The position numbers were made by a program, and so were the translations under genes. A DNA stretch of 13,341 nt, from assembly GCA_040902925.1 (NCBI GenBank), contig JBBDWJ010000314.1, positions 1 to 13,341 of the forward strand. The letters run 5' to 3'. Each line of letters opens with the position of its first letter. Position 1 is the stretch's first letter. The notes under the pieces are model-generated. The model was not told where the DNA came from. It worked only from the letters and a program-made list of their open reading frames with translations, and made no database searches. Shown here one piece after another: positions 1 through 6,601 of this stretch. The DNA is from JBBDWJ01 sp040902925. GTDB lineage: Bacteria; Acidobacteriota; Terriglobia; Bryobacterales; UBA6623.

Positions 1-140
1 GTTTTGCGGTTGTTGACTTGCTAAGGGGATTGGAATCAGCGGGTTAGATTTCTTGGGAGGCTGTGACTGGGGGATGGAGTTTGGCACTCGGGGATAGGCC
101 ACGCGTTTTGTAATCTTGCGCGAACGTTGGTGGTCGGGTG

Positions 141-218
141 CTGGAGGGGGACAGTCACCCGATCACCGAAGCTCGCGCGGTCACACAACATAGCGTGCCG
201 GGTGACTGTCCCCTCCAG
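141..218. repeat. Long inverted repeat (hairpin), copy 1 of a GGGGACAGTCACC family
   Basis: The left arm 141-161 (core GGGGGACAGTCACCCG) and the right arm 199-218 (core CGGGTGACTGTCCCC) are reverse complements over about 20 bp. The only flaw is one extra G in the left arm (five G against four C). The loop is 37 nt (162-198). The same arm core recurs at 317-335 and, diverged, at 1611-1627 and 1660-1677. This shows a dispersed REP-like palindrome family. No transposase lies beside it. It is not followed by a T-tract, so it is not a standard intrinsic terminator. Confidence 0.85.
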
Positions 219-316
219 CTAATGGGGAACTGAATGGACGGAGCCCTTTTCCGGCCTCTGATTTTCGGCGACTACGACGACATGGAAGGCTCAACACGCC
301 ACTACGTCGTGCCGAC

Positions 317-387
317 GGGGGACAGTCACCACGCCACGACATCGAAGCGGAAGCCAAACTGTGCGGCGTGGTGNNNNNNNNNNCCCC
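317..387. repeat. Hairpin repeat copy 2, interrupted by the assembly gap
   Basis: The left arm 317-335 reads GGGGGACAGTCACC followed by ACGCC. The nine bases CACCACGCC (327-335) have a perfect reverse complement GGCGTGGTG at 365-373, which ends exactly where the N run begins. CCCC follows the N run (384-387) and matches the reverse complement of the G-run at the outer end of the left arm. The unresolved bases would then be roughly ACTGTC. This makes it a second member of the same hairpin family, with a loop of about 29 nt (336-364). The pairing before the gap is seen directly. The content of the gap is inference. Confidence 0.7.
374..383. other. Assembly gap (10 N)
   Basis: Ten consecutive N, most likely a scaffold or contig-join placeholder, so the true length is unknown. 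It lies inside the predicted right arm of a hairpin repeat. It does not interrupt any gene I call, because the nearest coding region ends at 426. Confidence 0.97.
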
Positions 388-425
388 ACTCGCACCACTC
401 GCACGAACCCCACACCCAGCGCGCA

Positions 426-1520
426 TCACCCCTGTCGCCAACGCCTCCCCAGATCCAGCGACTTTTTCGCATAGGCCAGGCTGCGCTCCATGTGATCGAG
501 TTGCTGGTGCTGGATCGCCGGCACCAGGTAGTCCGGCATTCTGCGCCCCAGCAGATCTTCGTTCACCACGGGCTTGTCGTAGGGCACGCCGCGCTTGGCA
601 AGCGTGAGGAAGCGGGCGAGATCCTGGGAGCGGGCCCGCGGGTACGCTTTCCAGAAATCCTGCTCGAGATAGGGAATGACTTCCGCCGGACGGCCCGTGA
701 TCGGTTTCACGTGGATGTAGACGTCAGGGCACAACTCACGGGCGCGGGCCACAACTTCATGAAAATCCACCACGCCCTCTCCGAGCGGAACCCAGTGCAC
801 CGCCACGCCGCGCGGATGCTCGTACACCACCGAATCGCGCAGATGGAGCGTAAGCGCGTAAGGGCCGAGGGTTTCGACGGTGGTCAGCGGGTGCTCCAGG
901 ACGAACACCGGGTTGCCGGTATCGAGATAGATGCCCACGAAATCCGTGCCGGCCTCGTCCAGGAACGTCTTGAACTCCCAAGCCTGCAGGTCTTTGTGAA
1001 CCTCGAAGGCCAGCTTCACCCCGGCGTCAAGCACCTCAGACCGCACGGTCTTCACCAGCCGCGCCATGGTCTCGATGTGCTGCTCGACCGGCCCAGGCGG
1101 AAGCTGCGACCGCATGCCGGCAAACAGGCAGCGCACCAGCGGCGAGCCCAGCCCCTTCGCCCGTGCGATATGACCGCGCAGTTGCGCGAGTTTCGCGGGA
1201 ACGTCCTCGGAGTTGCGCGGCAAAATCGAGCCGCCGCCCGACTCGAGATGCAATCCCAAATCCGCCGCGCGCGCCTTGACCTCGGCCCAGTGGCTGGGTT
1301 CATTGGCGCGCGGGTCGCTGGTGTCCTGCAGAAAGACCGCGTCCAGCTTGTGATCCACGGCGAACTGCAGAAGCCGTTCGTCGTTCCAGTTCATCGAGCG
1401 GAGGCAATAGGTGTTGTAGCCCAGCGGCATCGGCCCCGCCGCTGCTGCCCCGGACGAAACCGAACCGCCGCCCGCCGCCATCGAAGCGAAACTCGCGAAA
1501 AGGAAGCTACGCCGTGTCAT
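426..1520 (-). CDS. Exported sugar phosphate isomerase/epimerase-like TIM-barrel protein
   Basis: The 364-residue product resembles the xylose isomerase-like TIM-barrel (AP endonuclease 2) family, whose members isomerise or epimerise sugars and related polyols with a divalent metal. The usual metal-ligand pattern is visible: Glu173 (FEVHKD), Asp200 (YLDTGNP), His226 (LHLRDS) and Glu248 (PLGEGVVDF). The N-terminus MTRRSFLFASF, followed by an Ala/Gly-rich stretch, is a twin-arginine signal, so export folded through Tat is predicted. I start at the ATG at 1520, because a longer open frame to 1619 would bury the Tat motif and run into repeat DNA. Residues from about 285 form an aromatic-rich C-terminal extension beyond the barrel. 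Hairpin repeats flank the gene on both sides. The substrate cannot be named. The family call is firm and the export prediction good. Confidence 0.88.
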   Translation of the reverse strand: MTRRSFLFASFASMAAGGGSVSSGAAAAGPMPLGYNTYCLRSMNWNDERLLQFAVDHKLDAVFLQDTSDPRANEPSHWAEVKARAADLGLHLESGGGSILPRNSEDVPAKLAQLRGHIARAKGLGSPLVRCLFAGMRSQLPPGPVEQHIETMARLVKTVRSEVLDAGVKLAFEVHKDLQAWEFKTFLDEAGTDFVGIYLDTGNPVFVLEHPLTTVETLGPYALTLHLRDSVVYEHPRGVAVHWVPLGEGVVDFHEVVARARELCPDVYIHVKPITGRPAEVIPYLEQDFWKAYPRARSQDLARFLTLAKRGVPYDKPVVNEDLLGRRMPDYLVPAIQHQQLDHMERSLAYAKKSLDLGRRWRQG

Positions 1521-1610
1521 GGTTCGACATCCTAACAGACTTGCCCCGCGCTGGGTAGTGCGCCGATAGAGCGCCGCTGTCAATGGGTGCCGATGGGGCG
1601 CCGGGGCCGA

Positions 1611-1677
1611 TGGGGACAATCACCACCTCTCGGGGTGTAAGTCGATCGAAAACACGAAGGGTAGTGACCGTCCCCCA
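1611..1677. repeat. Hairpin repeat copy 3 (diverged)
   Basis: The left arm TGGGGACAATCACCACC (1611-1627) pairs with the right arm GGTAGTGACCGTCCCCCA (1660-1677) at 14 of 17 positions, allowing one extra C. The loop is 32 nt. The arm sequence, spacing and orientation match the copies at 141-218 and 317-387. It lies on the opposite side of the epimerase-like gene from those copies. Confidence 0.7.
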
Positions 1678-1700
1678 GGCACACACGCACACCCACACAG

Positions 1701-1723
1701 GCGGTGACGGTCCCCAGGCACAC
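1701..1723. repeat. Additional copy of the hairpin right arm in direct repeat
   Basis: GTGACGGTCCCCAGGCACAC (1704-1723) repeats GTGACCGTCCCCCAGGCACAC (1664-1684, written here in its + strand form) with one substitution and one C fewer. The offset is about 40 bp. A CA-rich spacer (about 1681-1699) separates them. It looks like a half-element or a partly duplicated member of the same repeat family. Confidence 0.65.
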
Positions 1724-1788
1724 CTATCGCACGGCTGGAAAAATTCACGGGCGCAGAAAAAAAGGCTCGCTTTTCAACCGGCCGGGTG

Positions 1789-1794
1789 TATACT
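1789..1794 (+). promoter_or_regulatory. Candidate -10 box for the TonB receptor gene
   Basis: TATACT matches the sigma-70-type -10 consensus at five of six positions. It lies just upstream of the structured leader and would start transcription at about 1801. No good -35 hexamer is found at 16-18 bp spacing, so this is a weak call that rests mainly on position. Confidence 0.3.
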
Positions 1795-1797
1795 ACT

Positions 1798-1974
1798 GGC
1801 GCTAAAACTCAAAATTGGGTTTTACTTCGGAAGGCTAGAAGCGCTTTCAGCGCTAAAAGGGGTCGCCTTCCCCACTCGTCTTCGGCTGTTGAGGATGCAG
1901 CGTCTATGCCCGCCCGTTAGAGGACAAACCCTTTGCCCTGCGATTAGGTTCGTAGCAACCCAACCTTGACTGTT
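1798..1974 (+). promoter_or_regulatory. Structured 5' leader of the TonB receptor gene
   Basis: Several compact hairpins lie between the candidate -10 box and the ribosome-binding site. At 1804-1823 there is an 8-bp stem with one G-T pair and a 4-nt loop. At 1840-1854, AGCGCT-TTC-AGCGCT forms a perfect 6-bp stem with a 3-nt loop. At 1921-1939 there is a stem with seven of eight positions paired and a CCC loop. GCGCTAAAA occurs twice in direct orientation (1799-1807 and 1850-1858). No known riboswitch class is recognised. It may be an attenuating leader, or the direct repeats may be an operator. Confidence 0.35.
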
Positions 1975-1981
1975 GGAGGGA
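1975..1981 (+). promoter_or_regulatory. Shine-Dalgarno site fixing the receptor start
   Basis: GGAGGGA lies 8 nt (from GGAGG) upstream of the ATG at 1988. A TTG at 1973 in the same frame would overlap this site, so the ATG is chosen as the start. Confidence 0.85.
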
Positions 1982-1987
1982 GACAGG

Positions 1988-4900
1988 ATGAGAACGTTCC
2001 TCTTCCGAGTTGTACTCTTGTGCGTGATCCTGCTGACCGCAGGCATGCCTACCGAAGTCCGAGCTCAGGTCCTAAAAGGACAGATTCTCGGCACTGTCAC
2101 CGACACATCCGGCGCCGTGGTTCCGGCCGCGGCGGTCACCCTGACCGAAACAAGAACCAACTCCGTCCGCACCTCTCAAACTAATGAGAGCGGCTTGTAT
2201 GTCTTCCCGAACCTTGACCCAGGCACGTATGAAGTCAAGGTCGAGATGGAAGGCTTCAACGTGGCCGTGCGCGGCGACATTAACCTGCTGCCGAATTCGA
2301 CGGTTCGCGTGAACCACGAGCTCAACCCGGGCGCCGTCACCGAAACGATCCTTGTGACCGGGGCGCCGCCGGCGCTGCAAACCGACCGTGCCGATACCGG
2401 CTCGAAGATCGAGACGAAACAGTTGCAAGAGCTGCCGTTGCTTTTCAACCGCAACTATCAGAGCCTTCTTGTGCTGGTGCCCGGCACGGGACGCCCCTTC
2501 CGCCCTCACTCGGAGTTTTACAACTCGCAGGACTCGCTTTCGGTGCGCGTCAACGGCCAGGGCCGCCAGTTCAACAATTTCCAGATTGAAGGCATCGAGA
2601 ACAAGATCGACAACGGCAACCTGACGGCGCTGGTGCCGCCCATCGAGGCGATCCAGACCGTCGATATCTCGACCTCGAATTTTGATCCGGAGTTTGGCAA
2701 CGCCGGCGGCGCTGTTGTGAATGTGACGCTGCGTTCGGGAACCAACGAACTGCACGGCAGCGTCTTCGCGTTCCACCGCAACGAGAACGCCCAGGCGCGC
2801 CAGGTCTTTGCCTCGGGCAAGGCGCCCTCTGTCTACAACCAGTTCGGCTTCACTGCCGGCGGCCCGATCGTCCGCGACAAGATGTTCATCTTCGGCGACT
2901 ATCAAGGCAGCCGCGATAACCTTGGCCAAGTGGTGCAGCCCGCGATCCCGACGCTGCCGTTTCGCGTTGGCGACTTCAGCGCGGAAGCGCAAAAAGTCTA
3001 TGACCCGGCGACCGGCGCGGCCAACGGAAGCGGCCGCACGCAGTTCATGAACAACACAATCCCGGGCAGCCGCATCAGCCCGATCGCCAACAGGATTCTC
3101 GGATTCGTGGACAACCCAACCAGGTCGGGAAACGCGGGACAAGGTAACTTCGAGAAGAACACCACCCGTGTCAAGAACATTGACGCCTTCGACGTGAAAT
3201 ACGACTGGATCACTACGCCGAACGGACGGTTCATGCTGCGCTACAGCCGCCAGGAGGCCGAGGTGATCGATTGCGGCGTGTACGGCCCCGACTGCGGTAT
3301 CTACGGCGGGCCGCGCAACGGCGGATTTTCCGGTTCCGGTCCCGCGACGACACAGAGCCCGATGGTGTCTTACTCGCAAGTCTTCTCCCCGTCGTTCGTG
3401 TGGGAGGGCCGTTTCGGCATTGTGCGAAATCGCAACGACGCTATTAACGCCGACCGCGGCTTGAACACGTCCCAAGAGATCGGCATTCCCGGCGTCAATA
3501 TCAGCGACTGGACCAGCGGCCTGACCGAGATCCGCATCAACGGCTTTACCACGCCGGTTGTCGGCTTCTCACCATCACTGCCGTGGGCCCGTTCGGTGAC
3601 CTTCTTCGGCGTCACGAACAATTTCACGAAGACCACCGGCAACCACGTCGTCCGGTTCGGGTTTGAGATGCGCCGCGAACGCAACGACCTGCTGCAGACG
3701 CAGGATTTCAACCCCCGAGGGCGCTTCGAGTTTGACCGCGGCCAAACCAGCACCGTCGAGGACACCAATCGCGGCATCGCCAACGCCATGGCGAGTTTCT
3801 TGTTGGATGTACCCAACCGTCACGGCCGCGATATCGACATCCAGTTCCCGACCCGCCGCGAGTTGATCTGGGCCTGGTACGCGCAGGACAAATGGCAGGT
3901 GTCGCCGAAGCTGACCATCGACGCCGGCTTGCGCTGGGAGATGGAGATGTCCTCGAAGCCGCGTTTTGGCGGCGGCTACTCGAATTTCAACTACTTCGAC
4001 AATACGCTGGAGCTCAGCGGGCTGGGCGGGCGGCCCAATGACAACGGCGTCCGCGACGACTGGCTCGGCCTGGGGCCGCGCATCGGCATCGCCTACCGGG
4101 TTACGGAGCAAACCGTGGTGCGTGCCGGATACGGCATCAGCTATATCAACCGCAACATGGCTCAACAAAATTTCCCCGTCAAGCAGAACAACGCCTTTGT
4201 CTCCGACAACGCTTTCGTTTCGTCCGGCGCGATGGCCACCGGCTTTCCGGCTTTTCAGGAGTTCCCGATTCCCTCCAACGGCATCATCGACCTGAGTCTG
4301 CCGGAGAATGCCCTGTTCGCAAGGCAGAATTTCGGCAATCAGGTCTTGTCCGCGCCGCGGCCCTACGTGCAAAGCTGGAACATTGCCGTGCAGCGCTTGC
4401 TGCCGGGCCAGTTCGTGCTCGAAGTCGCCTATGTGGGCAACCACGGCGTGAACAACGAGAGCGGCTGGAACATTAACGCCGCCGGTACTCCCAACAGCGG
4501 CAACAACGGACGGCTGCTGTTCCAGGCCTATGGCCGCTCCAACGATACGAACACCAGGCTCGGCACGCACACCTACTACAACTCCCTGCAGGTGAAGGTC
4601 GACCGCCGCTTTCAGGGCGGCCTCGGCCTGACAACCGCCTACACCTGGGGCAAGGGAATCAACTTCAGCGACGATAACGGCGGCCTCAGCGTCCACGGTT
4701 TCGGCCTTGCCCACAACAAGGGCCGCATGACCGAGGACCGCACGCACATGTTCACGCAGAGCTATACCTATGAGCTGCCGTTTGGCAAGGGTAAGCAACT
4801 TCTGCAAAGCGGAGCCGGCGCGGTAATCCTGGGCGGATGGCAAGTACAGGGCATCTTCAGCGCCATGTCCGGATTGCCGTTCACGGTTACGGCAGCCGCT

Positions 4901-5290
4901 TCCACGCTCAACGCTCCGGGCAACCAGCAGCGCGCCAACGTGGTAGGCAAGCCTGAGCGGGTCGGCGACATTGCGGGTCCTGGAGGCACGGGTTTGTGGT
5001 TTACCACCGACGCCTTCGCGGTACCGGCCCAGGGCGCCTTCGGGACCGGGGGCCGCAATATCTTCGACGGGCCGGGGCTGCTCAACCTGGATTTCTCGAT
5101 CTTCCGGCGCTTCCCGATGCCCTTCCGGGAGGGAGCCGACTTGACCTTGCGGATCGAGTCATTCAACTTCACCAACACGCCGCACTTCAACACCCCAAAC
5201 GGCGATCGGAGCAACCCCAACTTCGGGCGCGTCCAGGGGGCCGCCGACGACGCGCGCCAGTTCCAATTCGGGCTGACGCTGCGATTCTAG
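1988..5290 (+). CDS. TonB-dependent receptor with carboxypeptidase-regulatory-like domain
   Basis: The 1100-residue product is an outer-membrane beta-barrel receptor of the large type expanded in Acidobacteriota, thought to import large or scarce substrates using TonB energy. Order: signal peptide 1-26 (cleavage after VRA); carboxypeptidase-regulatory-like beta-sandwich about 28-112 (GTVTDTSGAVVPAAAVTL, then YVFPNLDPGTYEVKV); a TonB-box-like ETILVTG at about 119-125; plug about 130-255 (VRVNGQGRQFNNFQIEG, GGAVVNVTLRSGTNELHG); then the barrel. The last residues LTLRF end in Phe, as expected for BAM-dependent insertion. Length is normal for the family and the frame is intact. A strong Shine-Dalgarno site precedes it and an intrinsic terminator follows at 5322-5348, so it is probably a single-gene transcript. 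The ligand is unknown. No SusD-like partner is present. Confidence 0.95.
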   Translation: MRTFLFRVVLLCVILLTAGMPTEVRAQVLKGQILGTVTDTSGAVVPAAAVTLTETRTNSVRTSQTNESGLYVFPNLDPGTYEVKVEMEGFNVAVRGDINLLPNSTVRVNHELNPGAVTETILVTGAPPALQTDRADTGSKIETKQLQELPLLFNRNYQSLLVLVPGTGRPFRPHSEFYNSQDSLSVRVNGQGRQFNNFQIEGIENKIDNGNLTALVPPIEAIQTVDISTSNFDPEFGNAGGAVVNVTLRSGTNELHGSVFAFHRNENAQARQVFASGKAPSVYNQFGFTAGGPIVRDKMFIFGDYQGSRDNLGQVVQPAIPTLPFRVGDFSAEAQKVYDPATGAANGSGRTQFMNNTIPGSRISPIANRILGFVDNPTRSGNAGQGNFEKNTTRVKNIDAFDVKYDWITTPNGRFMLRYSRQEAEVIDCGVYGPDCGIYGGPRNGGFSGSGPATTQSPMVSYSQVFSPSFVWEGRFGIVRNRNDAINADRGLNTSQEIGIPGVNISDWTSGLTEIRINGFTTPVVGFSPSLPWARSVTFFGVTNNFTKTTGNHVVRFGFEMRRERNDLLQTQDFNPRGRFEFDRGQTSTVEDTNRGIANAMASFLLDVPNRHGRDIDIQFPTRRELIWAWYAQDKWQVSPKLTIDAGLRWEMEMSSKPRFGGGYSNFNYFDNTLELSGLGGRPNDNGVRDDWLGLGPRIGIAYRVTEQTVVRAGYGISYINRNMAQQNFPVKQNNAFVSDNAFVSSGAMATGFPAFQEFPIPSNGIIDLSLPENALFARQNFGNQVLSAPRPYVQSWNIAVQRLLPGQFVLEVAYVGNHGVNNESGWNINAAGTPNSGNNGRLLFQAYGRSNDTNTRLGTHTYYNSLQVKVDRRFQGGLGLTTAYTWGKGINFSDDNGGLSVHGFGLAHNKGRMTEDRTHMFTQSYTYELPFGKGKQLLQSGAGAVILGGWQVQGIFSAMSGLPFTVTAAASTLNAPGNQQRANVVGKPERVGDIAGPGGTGLWFTTDAFAVPAQGAFGTGGRNIFDGPGLLNLDFSIFRRFPMPFREGADLTLRIESFNFTNTPHFNTPNGDRSNPNFGRVQGAADDARQFQFGLTLRF

Positions 5291-5321
5291 GCGCCGCGGC
5301 TCGGCCTTATCGTTTTCGCTT

Positions 5322-5348
5322 GGCGGCTCCTTCGGGAGCCGCCTTTTT
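5322..5348 (+). terminator. Intrinsic terminator of the TonB receptor gene
   Basis: A perfect 9-bp GC-rich stem GGCGGCTCC / GGAGCCGCC (5322-5330 / 5335-5343) is closed by a TTCG tetraloop and followed by five T (5344-5348). It sits 31 bp after the receptor stop codon. There is no A-tract on its left side, so it should act only on + strand transcripts and not for the convergent creatininase-like gene. Confidence 0.93.
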
Positions 5349-5451
5349 CTTGACTTCCTGCCGAGCCAGGCTCTGGCAGAGCGCTTCTTTCGTAGCTTCT
5401 ATCAAAACGAGAGAACCGTTTTGCAAAGGGGCCGAAGCCAGGCTCGCCTGC

Positions 5452-6411
5452 TCAGAACGAGTCCCACGTCGGCAGCTTGTCCCGAAACTTCGGGACGATC
5501 ATTTTCTGCGTGAACTCATCGTGTTTCTTCAGCGCGTCCATGGCTTCGCCGAGGCGCATCTGCTTGACCACGGCCTTGATCTGAGCGACGCCGTCCTTGC
5601 CCCATTGCTCGCGCTCGGCGGCGTTCGCTGGCAGATCCCGCGCTCCGCCGTGAGCCATCACGTCCGCGATCCACGAACCGAGCGTCAGGCTCCCGGAATA
5701 GTGCAATTTTCCCAACGTGGCAAGGCCTTCGTTCTCGGGAACCGATCCGGCCGCGTGCGATTCGTTGTCGCCGTAGTCACCCTGCAAAGGCAGATCCTCG
5801 ATGCGGCCTGTCATCAGGTGCGCGCCGAAGACGGCTTTCGAAATCGCATCGCGGCCGACACTGAGCTTCGAAAGGTGGTCGCCCATTTCGATGTACAGGA
5901 TCGGAACGTGCGTCTCCTCGAAAAACTCACGCACCAGCGTGCCGCCCGTCAGCGGAGCCGGCCCGTGTCCGGAAGAGAGCCATACCTGTCTTCGAAATCC
6001 CTGCCGCAGCAGCGATCTCGCAACGGTCTTCGCGAAAGCCAACCCTTGCGAGGGCGACATATAAACCGTGGAAGAGCCAATGACCGTGGTGCCGGGAAAC
6101 GAATGCACCAGGCCGGGCATATACAACCCGCCCGTCTCCTCCGCCATGGCCATGGCGTACCCCAGCGCGGACACATAGTCGCGATCACTCGGCATGATTC
6201 CGTTGGTCTCGACCGATCCCAGCGGAATAAAAATCACATCACTGCGCTGGAGTTGATCCATCACCTGGACCTGGCTCAGACGCGTCGCGTCGCGCGTGTG
6301 GAGCGCGCGGACTTGCGCCCCCAGGGGTACTGCCTGTGTAACGAGGCAACAGGCGAGTCCGAGAATGGCTGACCGGCACCCTTGGGTCGATTCGAAGGAG
6401 TTCCTCATCAT
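5452..6411 (-). CDS. Creatininase-family protein, secreted, with atypical metal motif
   Basis: The 319-residue product belongs to the creatininase/creatinine amidohydrolase fold, whose members open cyclic amides or act in cofactor biosynthesis with two metals. Visible family blocks are IPLGSVETNGIMPSDRD (63-78), the SSGHGPAP turn (147-153) and ESHAAGSVPENEG (217-229), which matches the usual HAG-x-ETS region. The usual GS-x-E-x-H-G motif here reads GSVETNG, so the expected metal-binding His is Asn70. The Asp that follows is also one residue closer than usual. The N-terminus has a hydrophobic segment (about 14-33, ending GAQ), suggesting Sec export, unlike cytoplasmic creatininases. An ATG at 6411 or 6408 fits the AGAGAGGA site at 6417-6424; a TTG at 6414 is less likely. 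It faces the receptor gene convergently. Family membership is good; activity is uncertain. Confidence 0.82.
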   Translation of the reverse strand: MMRNSFESTQGCRSAILGLACCLVTQAVPLGAQVRALHTRDATRLSQVQVMDQLQRSDVIFIPLGSVETNGIMPSDRDYVSALGYAMAMAEETGGLYMPGLVHSFPGTTVIGSSTVYMSPSQGLAFAKTVARSLLRQGFRRQVWLSSGHGPAPLTGGTLVREFFEETHVPILYIEMGDHLSKLSVGRDAISKAVFGAHLMTGRIEDLPLQGDYGDNESHAAGSVPENEGLATLGKLHYSGSLTLGSWIADVMAHGGARDLPANAAEREQWGKDGVAQIKAVVKQMRLGEAMDALKKHDEFTQKMIVPKFRDKLPTWDSF

Positions 6412-6543
6412 CAAAATCCTCTCTGTGCGAACCTTGGCCCGACTGCCCGTGAACGCCCGAACTTAGGGCAAGCGGCGCGGCTCCGAGCGCGAATTCCGAG
6501 CGGGCAGTTTGCGGTCACAAGTATACGCGACCAGGCCCTCGAA

Positions 6544-6567
6544 AGAAGCCTTCTGGAGAAGCCTTCT
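6544..6567. repeat. Tandem 11-bp direct repeat, possible operator
   Basis: AGAAGCCTTCT occurs at 6544-6554 and again at 6557-6567, separated by GG (13-bp period). Each copy is close to palindromic. The pair ends 20 bp before a candidate -10 box, where a regulator could bind. No regulator gene is in the window. The repeat is seen directly; the regulatory role is inference. Confidence 0.45.
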
Positions 6568-6586
6568 TGCACGCCGCCGCATACTA

Positions 6587-6592
6587 TATGAT
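6587..6592 (+). promoter_or_regulatory. Candidate -10 box for the FAD oxidoreductase/AraD1-like operon
   Basis: TATGAT matches the -10 consensus at five of six positions, in an AT-rich patch (6581-6594) that stands out from the GC-rich surroundings. The -35 region is poor. The same patch read on the minus strand gives TATAGT (6583-6588), so it could also serve the creatininase-like gene. Confidence 0.28.
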
Positions 6593-6601
6593 TCCAACGT
6601 T

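Larger units (their letters stand above)
1..425. other. Left-edge intergenic region without a credible gene
   Basis: I see no convincing coding region here. The open frames that cross it have no recognisable protein content and run antisense into the epimerase-like gene. The region carries two hairpin repeats (141-218 and 317-387) and an assembly gap (374-383). Positions 1-140 hold nothing I can identify. A TTGACT at 13-18 has no matching -10 box at normal spacing, so I do not call a promoter. Confidence 0.6.
1521..1987. other. Divergent intergenic region between the epimerase-like and TonB receptor genes
   Basis: This 467-bp region carries hairpin repeat copy 3 (1611-1677), an extra arm copy (1701-1723), a CA-rich spacer between them, and the promoter and leader of the receptor gene (about 1789-1987). 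Open frames crossing it have no recognisable content and overlap the repeats, so I call no gene. Promoters for both flanking genes should lie here. Confidence 0.6.

Noticed and set aside
234..1535. Long + strand open frame across the epimerase-like gene
   Set aside because: It is antisense to a gene with clear catalytic residues, spans the N gap and hairpin repeats, and is rich in Arg, His and Pro with no family features. It is a product of high GC content.
2072..4843. Two long minus-strand open frames inside the TonB receptor gene
   Set aside because: They are mirror frames of the receptor coding sequence, with Val/Ala/Arg/His-rich low-information proteins. The receptor frame has domains along its full length.
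5359..5378. Palindrome around GAGCCAGGCTC after the receptor terminator, with a partial second copy at 5431-5448
   Set aside because: The loop would be a single base and no T-tract follows on either strand. It is probably a chance GC-rich palindrome.
5403..5423. Perfect 7-bp inverted repeat CAAAACG / CGTTTTG as a terminator for the creatininase-like gene
   Set aside because: The stem is AT-rich and there is no T-tract after it on the minus strand, so there is no support for termination.
4996..6372. Long + strand open frame over the receptor C-terminus, its terminator and the creatininase-like gene
   Set aside because: It passes through an intrinsic terminator and overlaps two well-supported genes, and its product has no recognisable content.
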